DNA of 64,000 nt from assembly GCF_014647875.1 (NCBI RefSeq), contig NZ_BMQA01000019.1, positions 62,001 to 126,000 of the forward strand, given 5' to 3'. This document shows, piece by piece, positions 16,995 to 25,018 of the stretch (position 1 is its first letter; each line of letters opens with the position of its first letter). A program made the position numbers and the translations under genes. The notes under the pieces are model-generated. The model was not told the origin of the DNA. It saw only the letters and a program-made list of their open reading frames with translations, and made no database searches. This DNA comes from Streptomyces brasiliensis. GTDB lineage: Bacteria > Actinomycetota > Actinomycetes > Streptomycetales > Streptomycetaceae.

Positions 16995-18568
16995 CCGAAC
17001 CACAGTGGAGGTCTGCGTCGACCCTGTCGTTCGAGCCGCTCACCCCCGTGTCGTACCTGGACCGGGCCGCGGCGGCGCACGGAGAGCGGACGGCGGTCGT
17101 GGACGGCGACCGGCGCTGGTCGTACACGGACTTCCACGACCGCTGCCGCCGGCTGGCCGGCGTGCTGGCACCTCTGGCGCAGGGCCGGCCGGTCGCGGTG
17201 CTCGCGCCCAACACACACGTGCTGCTGGAGGCGAGCTTCGGGGTGCCGTGGGCGGGTGTCCCGCTGGTGGCCGTCAACACCCGGCTGTCGGCCCGCGAGA
17301 TCGCCTACATCCTGCGGCACTCCGAGGCGTCGGTGCTGGTGCACGACCCCCTCTTCGACGACTTGGTCGACGCCGCGGTCGCCGACCTGCCCGAGCTCCC
17401 GCACCGGATCCGTGCGGGGGAGCAGTACGAGCGCCTGCTGGCCGACGCGACACCCACCGCGATCCGTCCGGAGGACGAGCGGTCGCTGCTGTCGATCAAC
17501 TACACGTCCGGGACGACCGGACGGCCCAAGGGCGTGATGTACCACCATCGCGGTGCCTACCTGCAGTCGCTGGCGATGGTGGGGCACACCGGGCTGTCGC
17601 CGTCCGCGGTGCACCTGTGGACCCTGCCGATGTTCCACTGCAACGGCTGGTGTTTCCCGTGGGCGGTGACCGCGGCGGCGGCCACGCACGTATGCCTGCC
17701 GAAGGTCGAACCCACCGAGGTGTGGCGGCTGTTGAGTACGGAGGGAGTGACGCATCTGGAGGGTGCTCCGACGGTGCTGTCGATGCTCGCCCACGCGCCG
17801 GACGCGTCGCGGCTGGCGCAGACGGTGAAGGTCGCGACCGGCGGCGCGCCGCCGTCCCCGGCGATCCTGCGACGAATGGGGGAACTGGGGTTCGAGGTCA
17901 CGCATCTGTACGGGCTGACCGAGACGTTCGGCCCGGCCATGATCTGCGACTGGCGCCCGGAGTGGAACGCCCTCGACGACCGGGTCCGGGCCCGTCTCAA
18001 GGCGCGCCAGGGCGTCGGCAACATGATCTCGTGCGCGGTGCGCGTGATAGCCGGGGACGGTTCCGACGTTCCCGCCGACGGGACGTCGGTGGGGGAGATC
18101 TCGTTGCGCGGCAACAACGTCATGCTCGGCTACTACAAGGACGAGGAGGCCACGAAGAAGGCCGCACCGGACGGCTGGTTCCGCACCGGCGACCTCGGCG
18201 TCGTGCATCCGGACGGGTACGTCGAACTGCGCGACCGCAGCAAGGACGTGATCATCTCCGGCGGAGAGAACGTCGCGTCGGTCGAGGTCGAGCAGGTCAT
18301 CGCCGACCATCCGGCCGTCTCGGAGGTCGCGGTCATCGCGGTACCCGACGAGCGCTGGGGGGAGGTGCCTGCCGCGTACGTGAGCCTGCTGGACGGCGCA
18401 GAGGTCACTGAGGTCGAGATCATCGAGTTCGTCCGGGCCCGGCTGGCTCGGTTCAAGGCGCCCAAGCGCGTGGTGTTCGGGGAGCTGCCCAAGACGTCCA
18501 CGGGCAAGATCCAGAAGTTCGTCCTGCGCGATCGGGCCTGGGCCGGGGCGGAACGCAGGATTCAGTAG
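16991..18568 (+). CDS. Acyl-CoA synthetase (AMP-binding)
   Basis: A 525-residue ANL-superfamily ligase. The ATP loop YTSGTTGRPKG begins at Tyr171; the middle has YGLTETFGP; the C-terminal domain has DRSKDVIISGGENVAS and the catalytic lysine segment LPKTSTGKIQK. It resembles fatty-acid or aryl-CoA ligases of the FadD/AlkK type. It should activate a carboxylic acid with ATP and CoA. Being last in the operon after LLM, reductase and nitroreductase genes, it probably activates the ring-opened acid. The ATG overlaps the nitroreductase stop. Confidence 0.92.
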   Translation: MTEPQWRSASTLSFEPLTPVSYLDRAAAAHGERTAVVDGDRRWSYTDFHDRCRRLAGVLAPLAQGRPVAVLAPNTHVLLEASFGVPWAGVPLVAVNTRLSAREIAYILRHSEASVLVHDPLFDDLVDAAVADLPELPHRIRAGEQYERLLADATPTAIRPEDERSLLSINYTSGTTGRPKGVMYHHRGAYLQSLAMVGHTGLSPSAVHLWTLPMFHCNGWCFPWAVTAAAATHVCLPKVEPTEVWRLLSTEGVTHLEGAPTVLSMLAHAPDASRLAQTVKVATGGAPPSPAILRRMGELGFEVTHLYGLTETFGPAMICDWRPEWNALDDRVRARLKARQGVGNMISCAVRVIAGDGSDVPADGTSVGEISLRGNNVMLGYYKDEEATKKAAPDGWFRTGDLGVVHPDGYVELRDRSKDVIISGGENVASVEVEQVIADHPAVSEVAVIAVPDERWGEVPAAYVSLLDGAEVTEVEIIEFVRARLARFKAPKRVVFGELPKTSTGKIQKFVLRDRAWAGAERRIQ

Positions 18569-18590
18569 CGATCCGGCCGGCCGGGCGAGG

Positions 18591-18631
18591 GGCCGGGGCG
18601 CCTCGGTCGTTCTGGCTCGTGTGCCCCGGCC
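18591..18631. terminator. Hairpin between convergent operons
   Basis: A 9-bp perfect GC stem (GGCCGGGGC and GCCCCGGCC) with a 23-nt loop lies 22 bp after the ligase stop and 103 bp before the opposing dehydrogenase end. Moderate stem, so moderate support. Confidence 0.4.
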
Positions 18632-18733
18632 GCACCACGTGAGTGGTCGTCGACACGGTCGTGCGGTCGGGTGATGAGCCTTGCCCGACATCGCACCCGC
18701 CCAGTTCCGGGCCGCGCCGGCGAACTCGGGTAT

Positions 18734-19597
18734 TCAGGCGCCGTAGGAGTAGAAGCCGTGACCGCTCTTGCGGCCCAGGCGGCCGGCGGCCACCATGCGC
18801 CGCAGCAGTGGCGGAGCTGCGTAGAGCGGCTCCTTGAACTCCTCGTACATCGACTCGGCGACGGCTTGTGCGGTGTCCAGGCCGATGAGGTCGAGCAGTC
18901 GCAGCGGTCCCATGGGGTGGGCGCAGCCGAGTTCCATGCCGCTGTCGATGTCCTCAGCGCGCGCCGTTCCTGACTCGAGCATGCGGACGGCCGCGAGGAG
19001 GTAGGGCACCAGCAGGGCGTTGACCACGAAACCGGATCGGTCGGGGGCCTGGACGACCGTCTTGCCGAGTTGCCTGGCGGTGAAGTCGCGGATGCGCGCC
19101 AGGGTGTCGGCACTGGTGGTGAGGGCTGGGATCACCTCGACGAGCTTCTGGACCGGTACAGGGTTGAAGAAGTGCAGTCCCACGACGTGGGAAGCCCGGC
19201 CGGTGGCCACGGCGAGATCGACAATGGGGATGGAGGAGGTGTTCGTGGCGAGGATGGCGTCCGGGGAGACTACGACCTTGTCCAGCCGGCGGAAGACCTC
19301 CGATTTGACCTCGCGGCTCTCGGCGACGGCCTCGATGACGATCTGCCGGTCGGCCAGCTCGCTCAAGTCATCGGTGAAGGAGAGGCGGGCCAGGGCCTGG
19401 TCGCGGTCGGCTGCGGTGAGCTTGCCGTGCCGCAGGCCGCGCTCCAGGGAGGCGGTGATGCGGTCGCGGCCGGCGGCGGCCTGGTCCGGGTTCGACTCGG
19501 CGACGATCACCTCGAGGCCGTGCAGTGCGGCGACTTCGGCGATACCGGAGCCCATGAGGCCGCAGCCGACGACGCCGAGACGGGAGACGGGTTCCAT
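18734..19597 (-). CDS. 3-hydroxyacyl-CoA (3-hydroxybutyryl-CoA) dehydrogenase
   Basis: A 287-residue single-function dehydrogenase, the usual length for the PaaH/Hbd family. The NAD-binding GCGLMGSGI lies at about residues 11-19, the catalytic His is in HFFNPVPVQKLVEVI near 140, and the C-terminal domain has DKGMELG-like GMELGCAHPMGPLRLLDLIG. It oxidises (S)-3-hydroxyacyl-CoA with NAD. It follows icmF by 60 bp on the same strand and so likely shares its transcript, linking the C4 CoA rearrangement to beta-oxidation. Confidence 0.92.
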   Translation of the reverse strand: MEPVSRLGVVGCGLMGSGIAEVAALHGLEVIVAESNPDQAAAGRDRITASLERGLRHGKLTAADRDQALARLSFTDDLSELADRQIVIEAVAESREVKSEVFRRLDKVVVSPDAILATNTSSIPIVDLAVATGRASHVVGLHFFNPVPVQKLVEVIPALTTSADTLARIRDFTARQLGKTVVQAPDRSGFVVNALLVPYLLAAVRMLESGTARAEDIDSGMELGCAHPMGPLRLLDLIGLDTAQAVAESMYEEFKEPLYAAPPLLRRMVAAGRLGRKSGHGFYSYGA

Positions 19598-19657
19598 GCG
19601 GGACCTTTCGTGGTCGGGAGGGTGATGGCGGCCGTATCCACGGCCTCGGCCGGTGAC

Positions 19658-22600
19658 TCAGACGTTGCGTCGGTACTGGCCGCCGACCTCGAAGAACGCC
19701 TCCGTGATCTGTTGCAGAGTGCACACGCGGGCAGCGTCCATCAGTACGGCGAAGACGTTCTCGCCGGAGATCGCGGCCTGCTTCAGACGCTCCAGGTTCG
19801 CCCCGGCCTCCTCCCGGTGCTCGGCCTGGAAGCTCTGGACCCGCTGCAACTGGGAGAGCTTCTCCTCCTCGGTGGCGCGGGCCAGTTCGAGGGTGCCCTG
19901 GCTCGGGCCGGTGTCGGCATGCGGGTTGCGGAAGGTGTTCACGCCGATGATCGGCAGGCTGCCCTCGTGCTTGCGCTGCTCGTACAGCATGGACTCGTCC
20001 TGGATACGACCGCGCTGGTAGCCGGTCTCCATCGCGCCCAGCACACCGCCGCGTTCGTTGATCCGGTCGAACTCGGTCAGCACGGCTTCCTCGACCAGGT
20101 CGGTGAGCTGGTCGATGATGAACGAGCCCTGCAGCGGGTTCTCGTTCATCGCCAGCCCCCACTCGCGGTTGATGATCAGCTGGATGGCCATCGCGCGGCG
20201 CACCGACTCCTCGGACGGGGTGGTGACGGCCTCGTCGTAGGCGTTGGTGTGCAGCGAGTTGGCGTTGTCGTAGATGGCGATCAGCGCCTGCAGGGTGGTG
20301 CGGATGTCGTTGAAGTCCATCTCCTGGGCGTGCAGGGAGCGGCCGGAGGTCTGGACGTGGTACTTCAGCTTCTGGGAGCGTTCGTTGGCGCCGAACTTCT
20401 CCTTCATCGCGACGGCCCAGATCCGGCGGGCGACCCGGCCGAGGACCGAGTACTCGGGGTCCATGCCGTTGGAGAAGAAGAACGACAGGTTGGGGGCGAA
20501 GTCGTCGATGTGCATGCCGCGCGCCAGGTAGGCCTCGACATAGGTGAAGCCGTTGGCGAGGGTGAACGCGAGCTGGCTGATCGGGTTGGCGCCGGCCTCG
20601 GCGATGTGGTAGCCGGAGATGGACACCGAGTAGAAGTTGCGGACCTTGTTGGCGATGAACCACTCCTGGATGTCGGCCATCATCCGCAGCGAGAACTCGG
20701 TGGAGAACAGGCAGGTGTTCTGGCCCTGGTCCTCCTTGAGGATGTCGGCCTGCACGGTGCCGCGCACGTTCGCCAGCGCGTGCGCACGCAGCTCGGCCGC
20801 CTCCTCGGGAGAGGGGTCGCGGCCCTCGGCAGCGCGGAAGGCGTCCGTCTGCTGGTCGATGACGGTGTTGAGGAAGAAGGCCAGCACGGTGGGCGCCGGA
20901 CCGTTGATCGTCATCGACACCGAGGTCGTCGGCGCCACCAGGTCGAAGCCGTCGTAGAGCGCCTTCATGTCCACCAGGGTCGCGACCGAGACGCCGGAGG
21001 TGCCCACCTTGCCGTAGATGTCGGGACGCCGGTCCGGGTCACGACCGTAGAGGGTGACCGAGTCGAACGCCGTGGAGAGCCGGTTGGCCGGCTGGCCCTC
21101 GGAGAGCAGCTTGAACCGTCGGTTGGTGCGGAGCGGATCGCCCTCGCCGGCGAACATCCGCGCCGGGTCCTCGTCGTCGCGCTTGAACGGGAACACCCCG
21201 GCGGTGAACGGGAAGTAGCCGGGCAGGTTCTCGCTGCGCCAGAACCGCAACAGTTCCCCGTGGTCGGTGAACCTCGGCAACGCCACGCGGGGAATCTCGT
21301 TGCCCGACAGGGACTGGCGGGTCAGTCTGGTACGGATCTCCCGGTCCCGGACCGTTACGACCTGCTCGTTTCCGGAGTAGGACGCAACGACGGAAGGCCA
21401 GTTCCTGATCTGCTCCGCGACGTCGTTCGGGAGCTGCTCGCGGGCGAGCTTGAGCAACGACTCCACGTCTGCCGCCTCGGAGCCGGCCTGGACGAGCTCG
21501 TCCCTGACCATCTCCATGCGCTGAACCCGCCGGGCCGCCTCGGCGAGCCGCTCGCTCTCGGTGTGGTACCTGCGGACGGTCTCGGTGATCTCGGCGAGGT
21601 AGCGCACACGGCCGGCAGGCACCACCTGCCGGATGCCGGAGGAGTGGCGCACGTCGACCGCGGGCAGGGCGCCCTCGGACTGCGGCCGCCCCTTCTCGGC
21701 CAGGACGGTCTTCAGGTGTTGGTAGAGCGCGGTGACACCGTCGTCGTTGAACGTCGCCGCGGACGTGCCGAACACCGGCATGTCCTCGGGCTTCATGCCG
21801 AATGCCTCGCGGTTGCGCACCAGTTGGCGGCCCACGTCGCGCAGCGCGTCCTTGGCGCCGCGGCGCTCGAACTTGTTGATCGCCACGACGTCGGCGAAGT
21901 CGAGCATGTCGATCTTCTCCAACTGCGAGGCGGCGCCGAATTCCGGTGTCATCACGTACATGGCGGCGTCCACGAAGGGCACGATCGCCGCATCGCCCTG
22001 GCCGATGCCCGGCGTCTCCACGATCACCAGGTCGAACCCCGCAGCCTTGACCACGTCGATCACATCGGAGAGGTGCTCGGGCAGCTCGTGGCTGCCGCGG
22101 GTGGCGAGGCTCCGGAAGAAGACGCGTTGCCCGTCGAGGGTGTTCATCCGTATCCGGTCACCCAGCAGCGCGCCCCCGCCACGGCGGCGGGTCGGATCGA
22201 CCGCGATCACCGCGATCCGCAGCTTGTCCTGCTGATCGATCCGGAACCGGCGGACCAACTCGTCGGTCAGGGACGACTTTCCGGAGCCGCCGGTGCCGGT
22301 GATGCCGAGCACCGGCGTGACCTGTGCCGCGGCGGTTGCACGCAGTTGTCCCAGCAGATCCGGCGGCAGCTTTCCGAGTTCGGCCCCGGTGACAGCGCGG
22401 GCGATGGCGACTCGATCGCCGGAAAGAATCGCGTCGGCGTCGGCCGGCCTGGCTTCCCAGAGGTCGAAGTCGCATTGCCGCACCACCGAGTTGACCATCC
22501 CCGCCAGGCCCATCCGCTGCCCGTCCTCGGGGGAGAATATGGTAACGCCACTCTTGCGCAGCCGTGTGATCTCGTCGGGCACGATGACGCCGCCACCACC

Positions 22601-22891
22601 GCCCACCACGCGGACGTGCTCGGCTCCCTGCTCGCGCAGCGACTGGACCAGGTACTCGAAGTACTCGACGTGCCCGCCCTGGTAGGACGAGACCGCCACG
22701 CCCTGCACGTCCTCCTCGAGCGCCGCGTCCACAACCTCCTGCACCGATCGGTTGTGTCCGAGGTGAATGACCTCGGCGCCCTGGGACTGGAAGATCCGCC
22801 GCATGATGTTGATCGACGCGTCATGCCCGTCGAACAGGGCCGATGCGGTGACCAGGCGGACAGGGTGCACAGGACGGTGCAGATCGCTCAT
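19658..22891 (-). CDS. icmF: Fused isobutyryl-CoA mutase IcmF
   Basis: A 1,077-residue adenosylcobalamin enzyme with the full IcmF layout. The N-terminal B12-binding domain has DGHDAS with His23 as the cobalt ligand and the VVGGGGG loop. A MeaB-like GTPase chaperone domain has P-loop GTGGSGKSS with Lys205. The C-terminal mutase domain contains FDSVTLYG, TTSVSMTINGPAP and SISGYHIAEAGANP. IcmF interconverts isobutyryl-CoA and butyryl-CoA and some also isovaleryl/pivalyl-CoA. The ATG at 22891 follows GGGAAGG; a longer frame upstream lacks support. A palindrome lies 44 bp upstream. Confidence 0.95.
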   Translation of the reverse strand: MSDLHRPVHPVRLVTASALFDGHDASINIMRRIFQSQGAEVIHLGHNRSVQEVVDAALEEDVQGVAVSSYQGGHVEYFEYLVQSLREQGAEHVRVVGGGGGVIVPDEITRLRKSGVTIFSPEDGQRMGLAGMVNSVVRQCDFDLWEARPADADAILSGDRVAIARAVTGAELGKLPPDLLGQLRATAAAQVTPVLGITGTGGSGKSSLTDELVRRFRIDQQDKLRIAVIAVDPTRRRGGGALLGDRIRMNTLDGQRVFFRSLATRGSHELPEHLSDVIDVVKAAGFDLVIVETPGIGQGDAAIVPFVDAAMYVMTPEFGAASQLEKIDMLDFADVVAINKFERRGAKDALRDVGRQLVRNREAFGMKPEDMPVFGTSAATFNDDGVTALYQHLKTVLAEKGRPQSEGALPAVDVRHSSGIRQVVPAGRVRYLAEITETVRRYHTESERLAEAARRVQRMEMVRDELVQAGSEAADVESLLKLAREQLPNDVAEQIRNWPSVVASYSGNEQVVTVRDREIRTRLTRQSLSGNEIPRVALPRFTDHGELLRFWRSENLPGYFPFTAGVFPFKRDDEDPARMFAGEGDPLRTNRRFKLLSEGQPANRLSTAFDSVTLYGRDPDRRPDIYGKVGTSGVSVATLVDMKALYDGFDLVAPTTSVSMTINGPAPTVLAFFLNTVIDQQTDAFRAAEGRDPSPEEAAELRAHALANVRGTVQADILKEDQGQNTCLFSTEFSLRMMADIQEWFIANKVRNFYSVSISGYHIAEAGANPISQLAFTLANGFTYVEAYLARGMHIDDFAPNLSFFFSNGMDPEYSVLGRVARRIWAVAMKEKFGANERSQKLKYHVQTSGRSLHAQEMDFNDIRTTLQALIAIYDNANSLHTNAYDEAVTTPSEESVRRAMAIQLIINREWGLAMNENPLQGSFIIDQLTDLVEEAVLTEFDRINERGGVLGAMETGYQRGRIQDESMLYEQRKHEGSLPIIGVNTFRNPHADTGPSQGTLELARATEEEKLSQLQRVQSFQAEHREEAGANLERLKQAAISGENVFAVLMDAARVCTLQQITEAFFEVGGQYRRNV

Positions 22892-22935
22892 GGGGGCCTT
22901 CCCGGACAGGTCAACAGGCGCTGACGAAGAGATAG

Positions 22936-22947
22936 TAGGACGTCCTA
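22936..22947. promoter_or_regulatory. Palindromic operator upstream of icmF
   Basis: TAGGACGTCCTA is a perfect 12-bp palindrome 44 bp upstream of the icmF ATG. Its size suits a TetR dimer. It differs from the two multi-copy motifs of the window, so icmF and the 3-hydroxyacyl-CoA dehydrogenase may be under separate control. Confidence 0.5.
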
Positions 22948-23071
22948 GTAAATTGCGGTGGCTGATCGTGGTGTGAACAGAAGCACAGTGTGGAGTGAGC
23001 CGGGGCCTCCATTCCGGGTTACGGGGCCGGACAGGCCTTCGCCCTCGGCTCAACCCCTTCCCGAAGCAGGG

Positions 23072-25018
23072 CTACGCCCTCCTCCGCGTGTGGGATCTCA
23101 CGGCCATGCGAGCCTCCTCGATGGCCTGTCCGAGCCCGCGGGGATCCCGCGCGTCGCCGATCGTGCTCACACCCGTTCCACCCCAGCGGACCCGTCCGCG
23201 GCGCCCGGCGAGTACGACCGCGTCGGCCGGGAGGACGTCACCGTCATCGGCGCGGACCCCGTCGGGTGTCAGGGCCACTGGACGACCCGGACGGACAGCT
23301 ACGCCGGCCCGGTCCAGCCTGGCCCTGAGGGCACGGCGGGCGACGCCACTCATGTCGTCGCCGACGCGTGTGTCGGCGAGAAGAGTCACCGAGGAACCAC
23401 GATCGCTCAGCCAGAGCGCCACACTCAGCGCCTCCGAACCCGATCCCAGCACCACAGGACGGCTGGGCCGCAGTGACGAGCCGTGCGTCGAGGGAAGTCC
23501 CGCCAACAGGTCGTCGACGACCCAGGCCTGCAACTTCTCGTAGCCGTCCAGCGGTGGGATCAGGGTCTCGGCGCCGACCGCGCACAACACCAGGTCCGCG
23601 TCGGCGAGTTCGGTCGCGTCGGGGCGGACCTCCCGCCCGAGCACGACGTCGACCCGGAGGCGTGCGAGTTCGCGTTCGTACCATGCGGCCAACTCGCCGA
23701 AGTGGGCCATGGGAGGCGTCATGCCCGCGAGCGCGGCGGCGCCGCCGAGTCGCTCACGCGCTTCCCACAGTGTCACGTGGTCGCCGGCCTCGGCTGCGAC
23801 CCGGGCCGCCTCCATCCCCGCTGGTCCACCACCCACGACGGCCACCCTCCGCCTGTGCGTGGCAGCCGTCGTGCGCAGTCCCGGCGGACGCCCGATGTCC
23901 GGATTGACCGTGCAGGAGATCTCACCGCCGATCTGGAGCGGTCCCGCGCAACCCTGCAGCGTTCCCACGCACGGCCGAATGGCGGCGTCCTGCCGGGCGC
24001 GCGCTTTCGCGACCCACCTGGGGTCGGCGAGCAACTGGCGCCCCACGCCGACCGCGTCGCAGGAGCCGGCGGAGATTGCGGCCCGGGCTGTCATCGGATC
24101 ACGGAACCCGCCGACGGCGACGACCGGCACGGCCACGGCTCGCTTGACGACCTCCGCTGCGTGGAGGAACGCCGGCTCGGGGTCGTCGAGGACCGGAATG
24201 GTCCACGGGACGGACCCGTACACGCCTCCCGAGACGATCAGTCCGTCGGCCCCGGCCTCGGCGAAGATCTGCCCGATCGCGGCCGCGTCGTCCGGACGCA
24301 TCCCTCCGGGAACCAGGTCGTCACCGTTGATGCGGACCAGAAGGGAGAGTCCCGGTACTCGCTCCTTCACACATGTGATCAGTTCACGGCCGAACGTGGC
24401 GCGTTCGCGCAGGCCGGCCCCGCCGAAGCGATCGGTGCGCTGATTGCTCTGTGCGGACAGGAACTGCTGGATCAGATAGCCGTGTCCGCCGTGCAGTTCC
24501 ACGACGTCGAAGCCCGCGGCCGCAGCCCGTACGGCAGCATCCACGAAGGCTTCGACGATCTCCTCCACCTCGGCGGTCGACAGTTCCCGGGGGGTGTCGG
24601 ACACGTGGACGGGTGGCGCGATCGCCGACGGCCCGACCGGTGCGGTTCGTGTGACCTTGGGGGACACCTGGCGGCCGCCGTGGCCGAGTTGGAGGCTCGC
24701 CAGGGCACCGTGCCGGTGGATGACCTCCGTGACGCGCGCAAGTCGTTCGACCACTCCGGACGCCCACATCCAGGGGATCTTGCGTTCGACGCGCCCCTCC
24801 GGACGGACGGCACCGAACGCGACTGTGGCGAGGCCCACATCCGTTGCGATCATCGAGAAGTGGTCGGCCAGCCGGCCGTCCGGAAGGCCGTCCTCGTATC
24901 CGAAACCGGTCGTCATCGCGGAGAGCATCACTCTGTTCCGCAGGACGACACCGCCGAGCTGCAGAGGCTGAAACAGCACGTCTTCCGGCCGCGAGTCACC
25001 CGCGAAGACCTCGCCCAT
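23072..25018 (-). CDS. NADH:flavin oxidoreductase with FAD/NAD domain (2,4-dienoyl-CoA reductase type)
   Basis: A 648-residue protein with an N-terminal OYE-like FMN barrel (about 1-365) and a C-terminal FAD/NAD(P) domain (GGGPAGMEAARVAAEAGDH near 395), the layout of FadH and related enone reductases. Barrel motifs include QLGHGGR and LHGGHGYLIQQFLS. The iron-sulfur site reads Cys350-x2-Thr353-x3-Cys357-x11-Cys369: the second of the four usual cysteines is Thr. Either the cluster is altered or absent. The ATG at 25018 overlaps the ligase stop (a GTG at 25021 is an alternative). It probably reduces an enone or dienoyl-CoA. Confidence 0.9.
   Translation of the reverse strand: MGEVFAGDSRPEDVLFQPLQLGGVVLRNRVMLSAMTTGFGYEDGLPDGRLADHFSMIATDVGLATVAFGAVRPEGRVERKIPWMWASGVVERLARVTEVIHRHGALASLQLGHGGRQVSPKVTRTAPVGPSAIAPPVHVSDTPRELSTAEVEEIVEAFVDAAVRAAAAGFDVVELHGGHGYLIQQFLSAQSNQRTDRFGGAGLRERATFGRELITCVKERVPGLSLLVRINGDDLVPGGMRPDDAAAIGQIFAEAGADGLIVSGGVYGSVPWTIPVLDDPEPAFLHAAEVVKRAVAVPVVAVGGFRDPMTARAAISAGSCDAVGVGRQLLADPRWVAKARARQDAAIRPCVGTLQGCAGPLQIGGEISCTVNPDIGRPPGLRTTAATHRRRVAVVGGGPAGMEAARVAAEAGDHVTLWEARERLGGAAALAGMTPPMAHFGELAAWYERELARLRVDVVLGREVRPDATELADADLVLCAVGAETLIPPLDGYEKLQAWVVDDLLAGLPSTHGSSLRPSRPVVLGSGSEALSVALWLSDRGSSVTLLADTRVGDDMSGVARRALRARLDRAGVAVRPGRPVALTPDGVRADDGDVLPADAVVLAGRRGRVRWGGTGVSTIGDARDPRGLGQAIEEARMAVRSHTRRRA

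Noticed and set aside
19070-22924. Very long open frame on the plus strand (about 1,280 codons) opposite icmF
   Set aside because: Antisense shadow of icmF and its neighbour caused by high GC in third positions; composition is repetitive Gly/Val/Asp/Arg and there is no motif or Shine-Dalgarno sequence.
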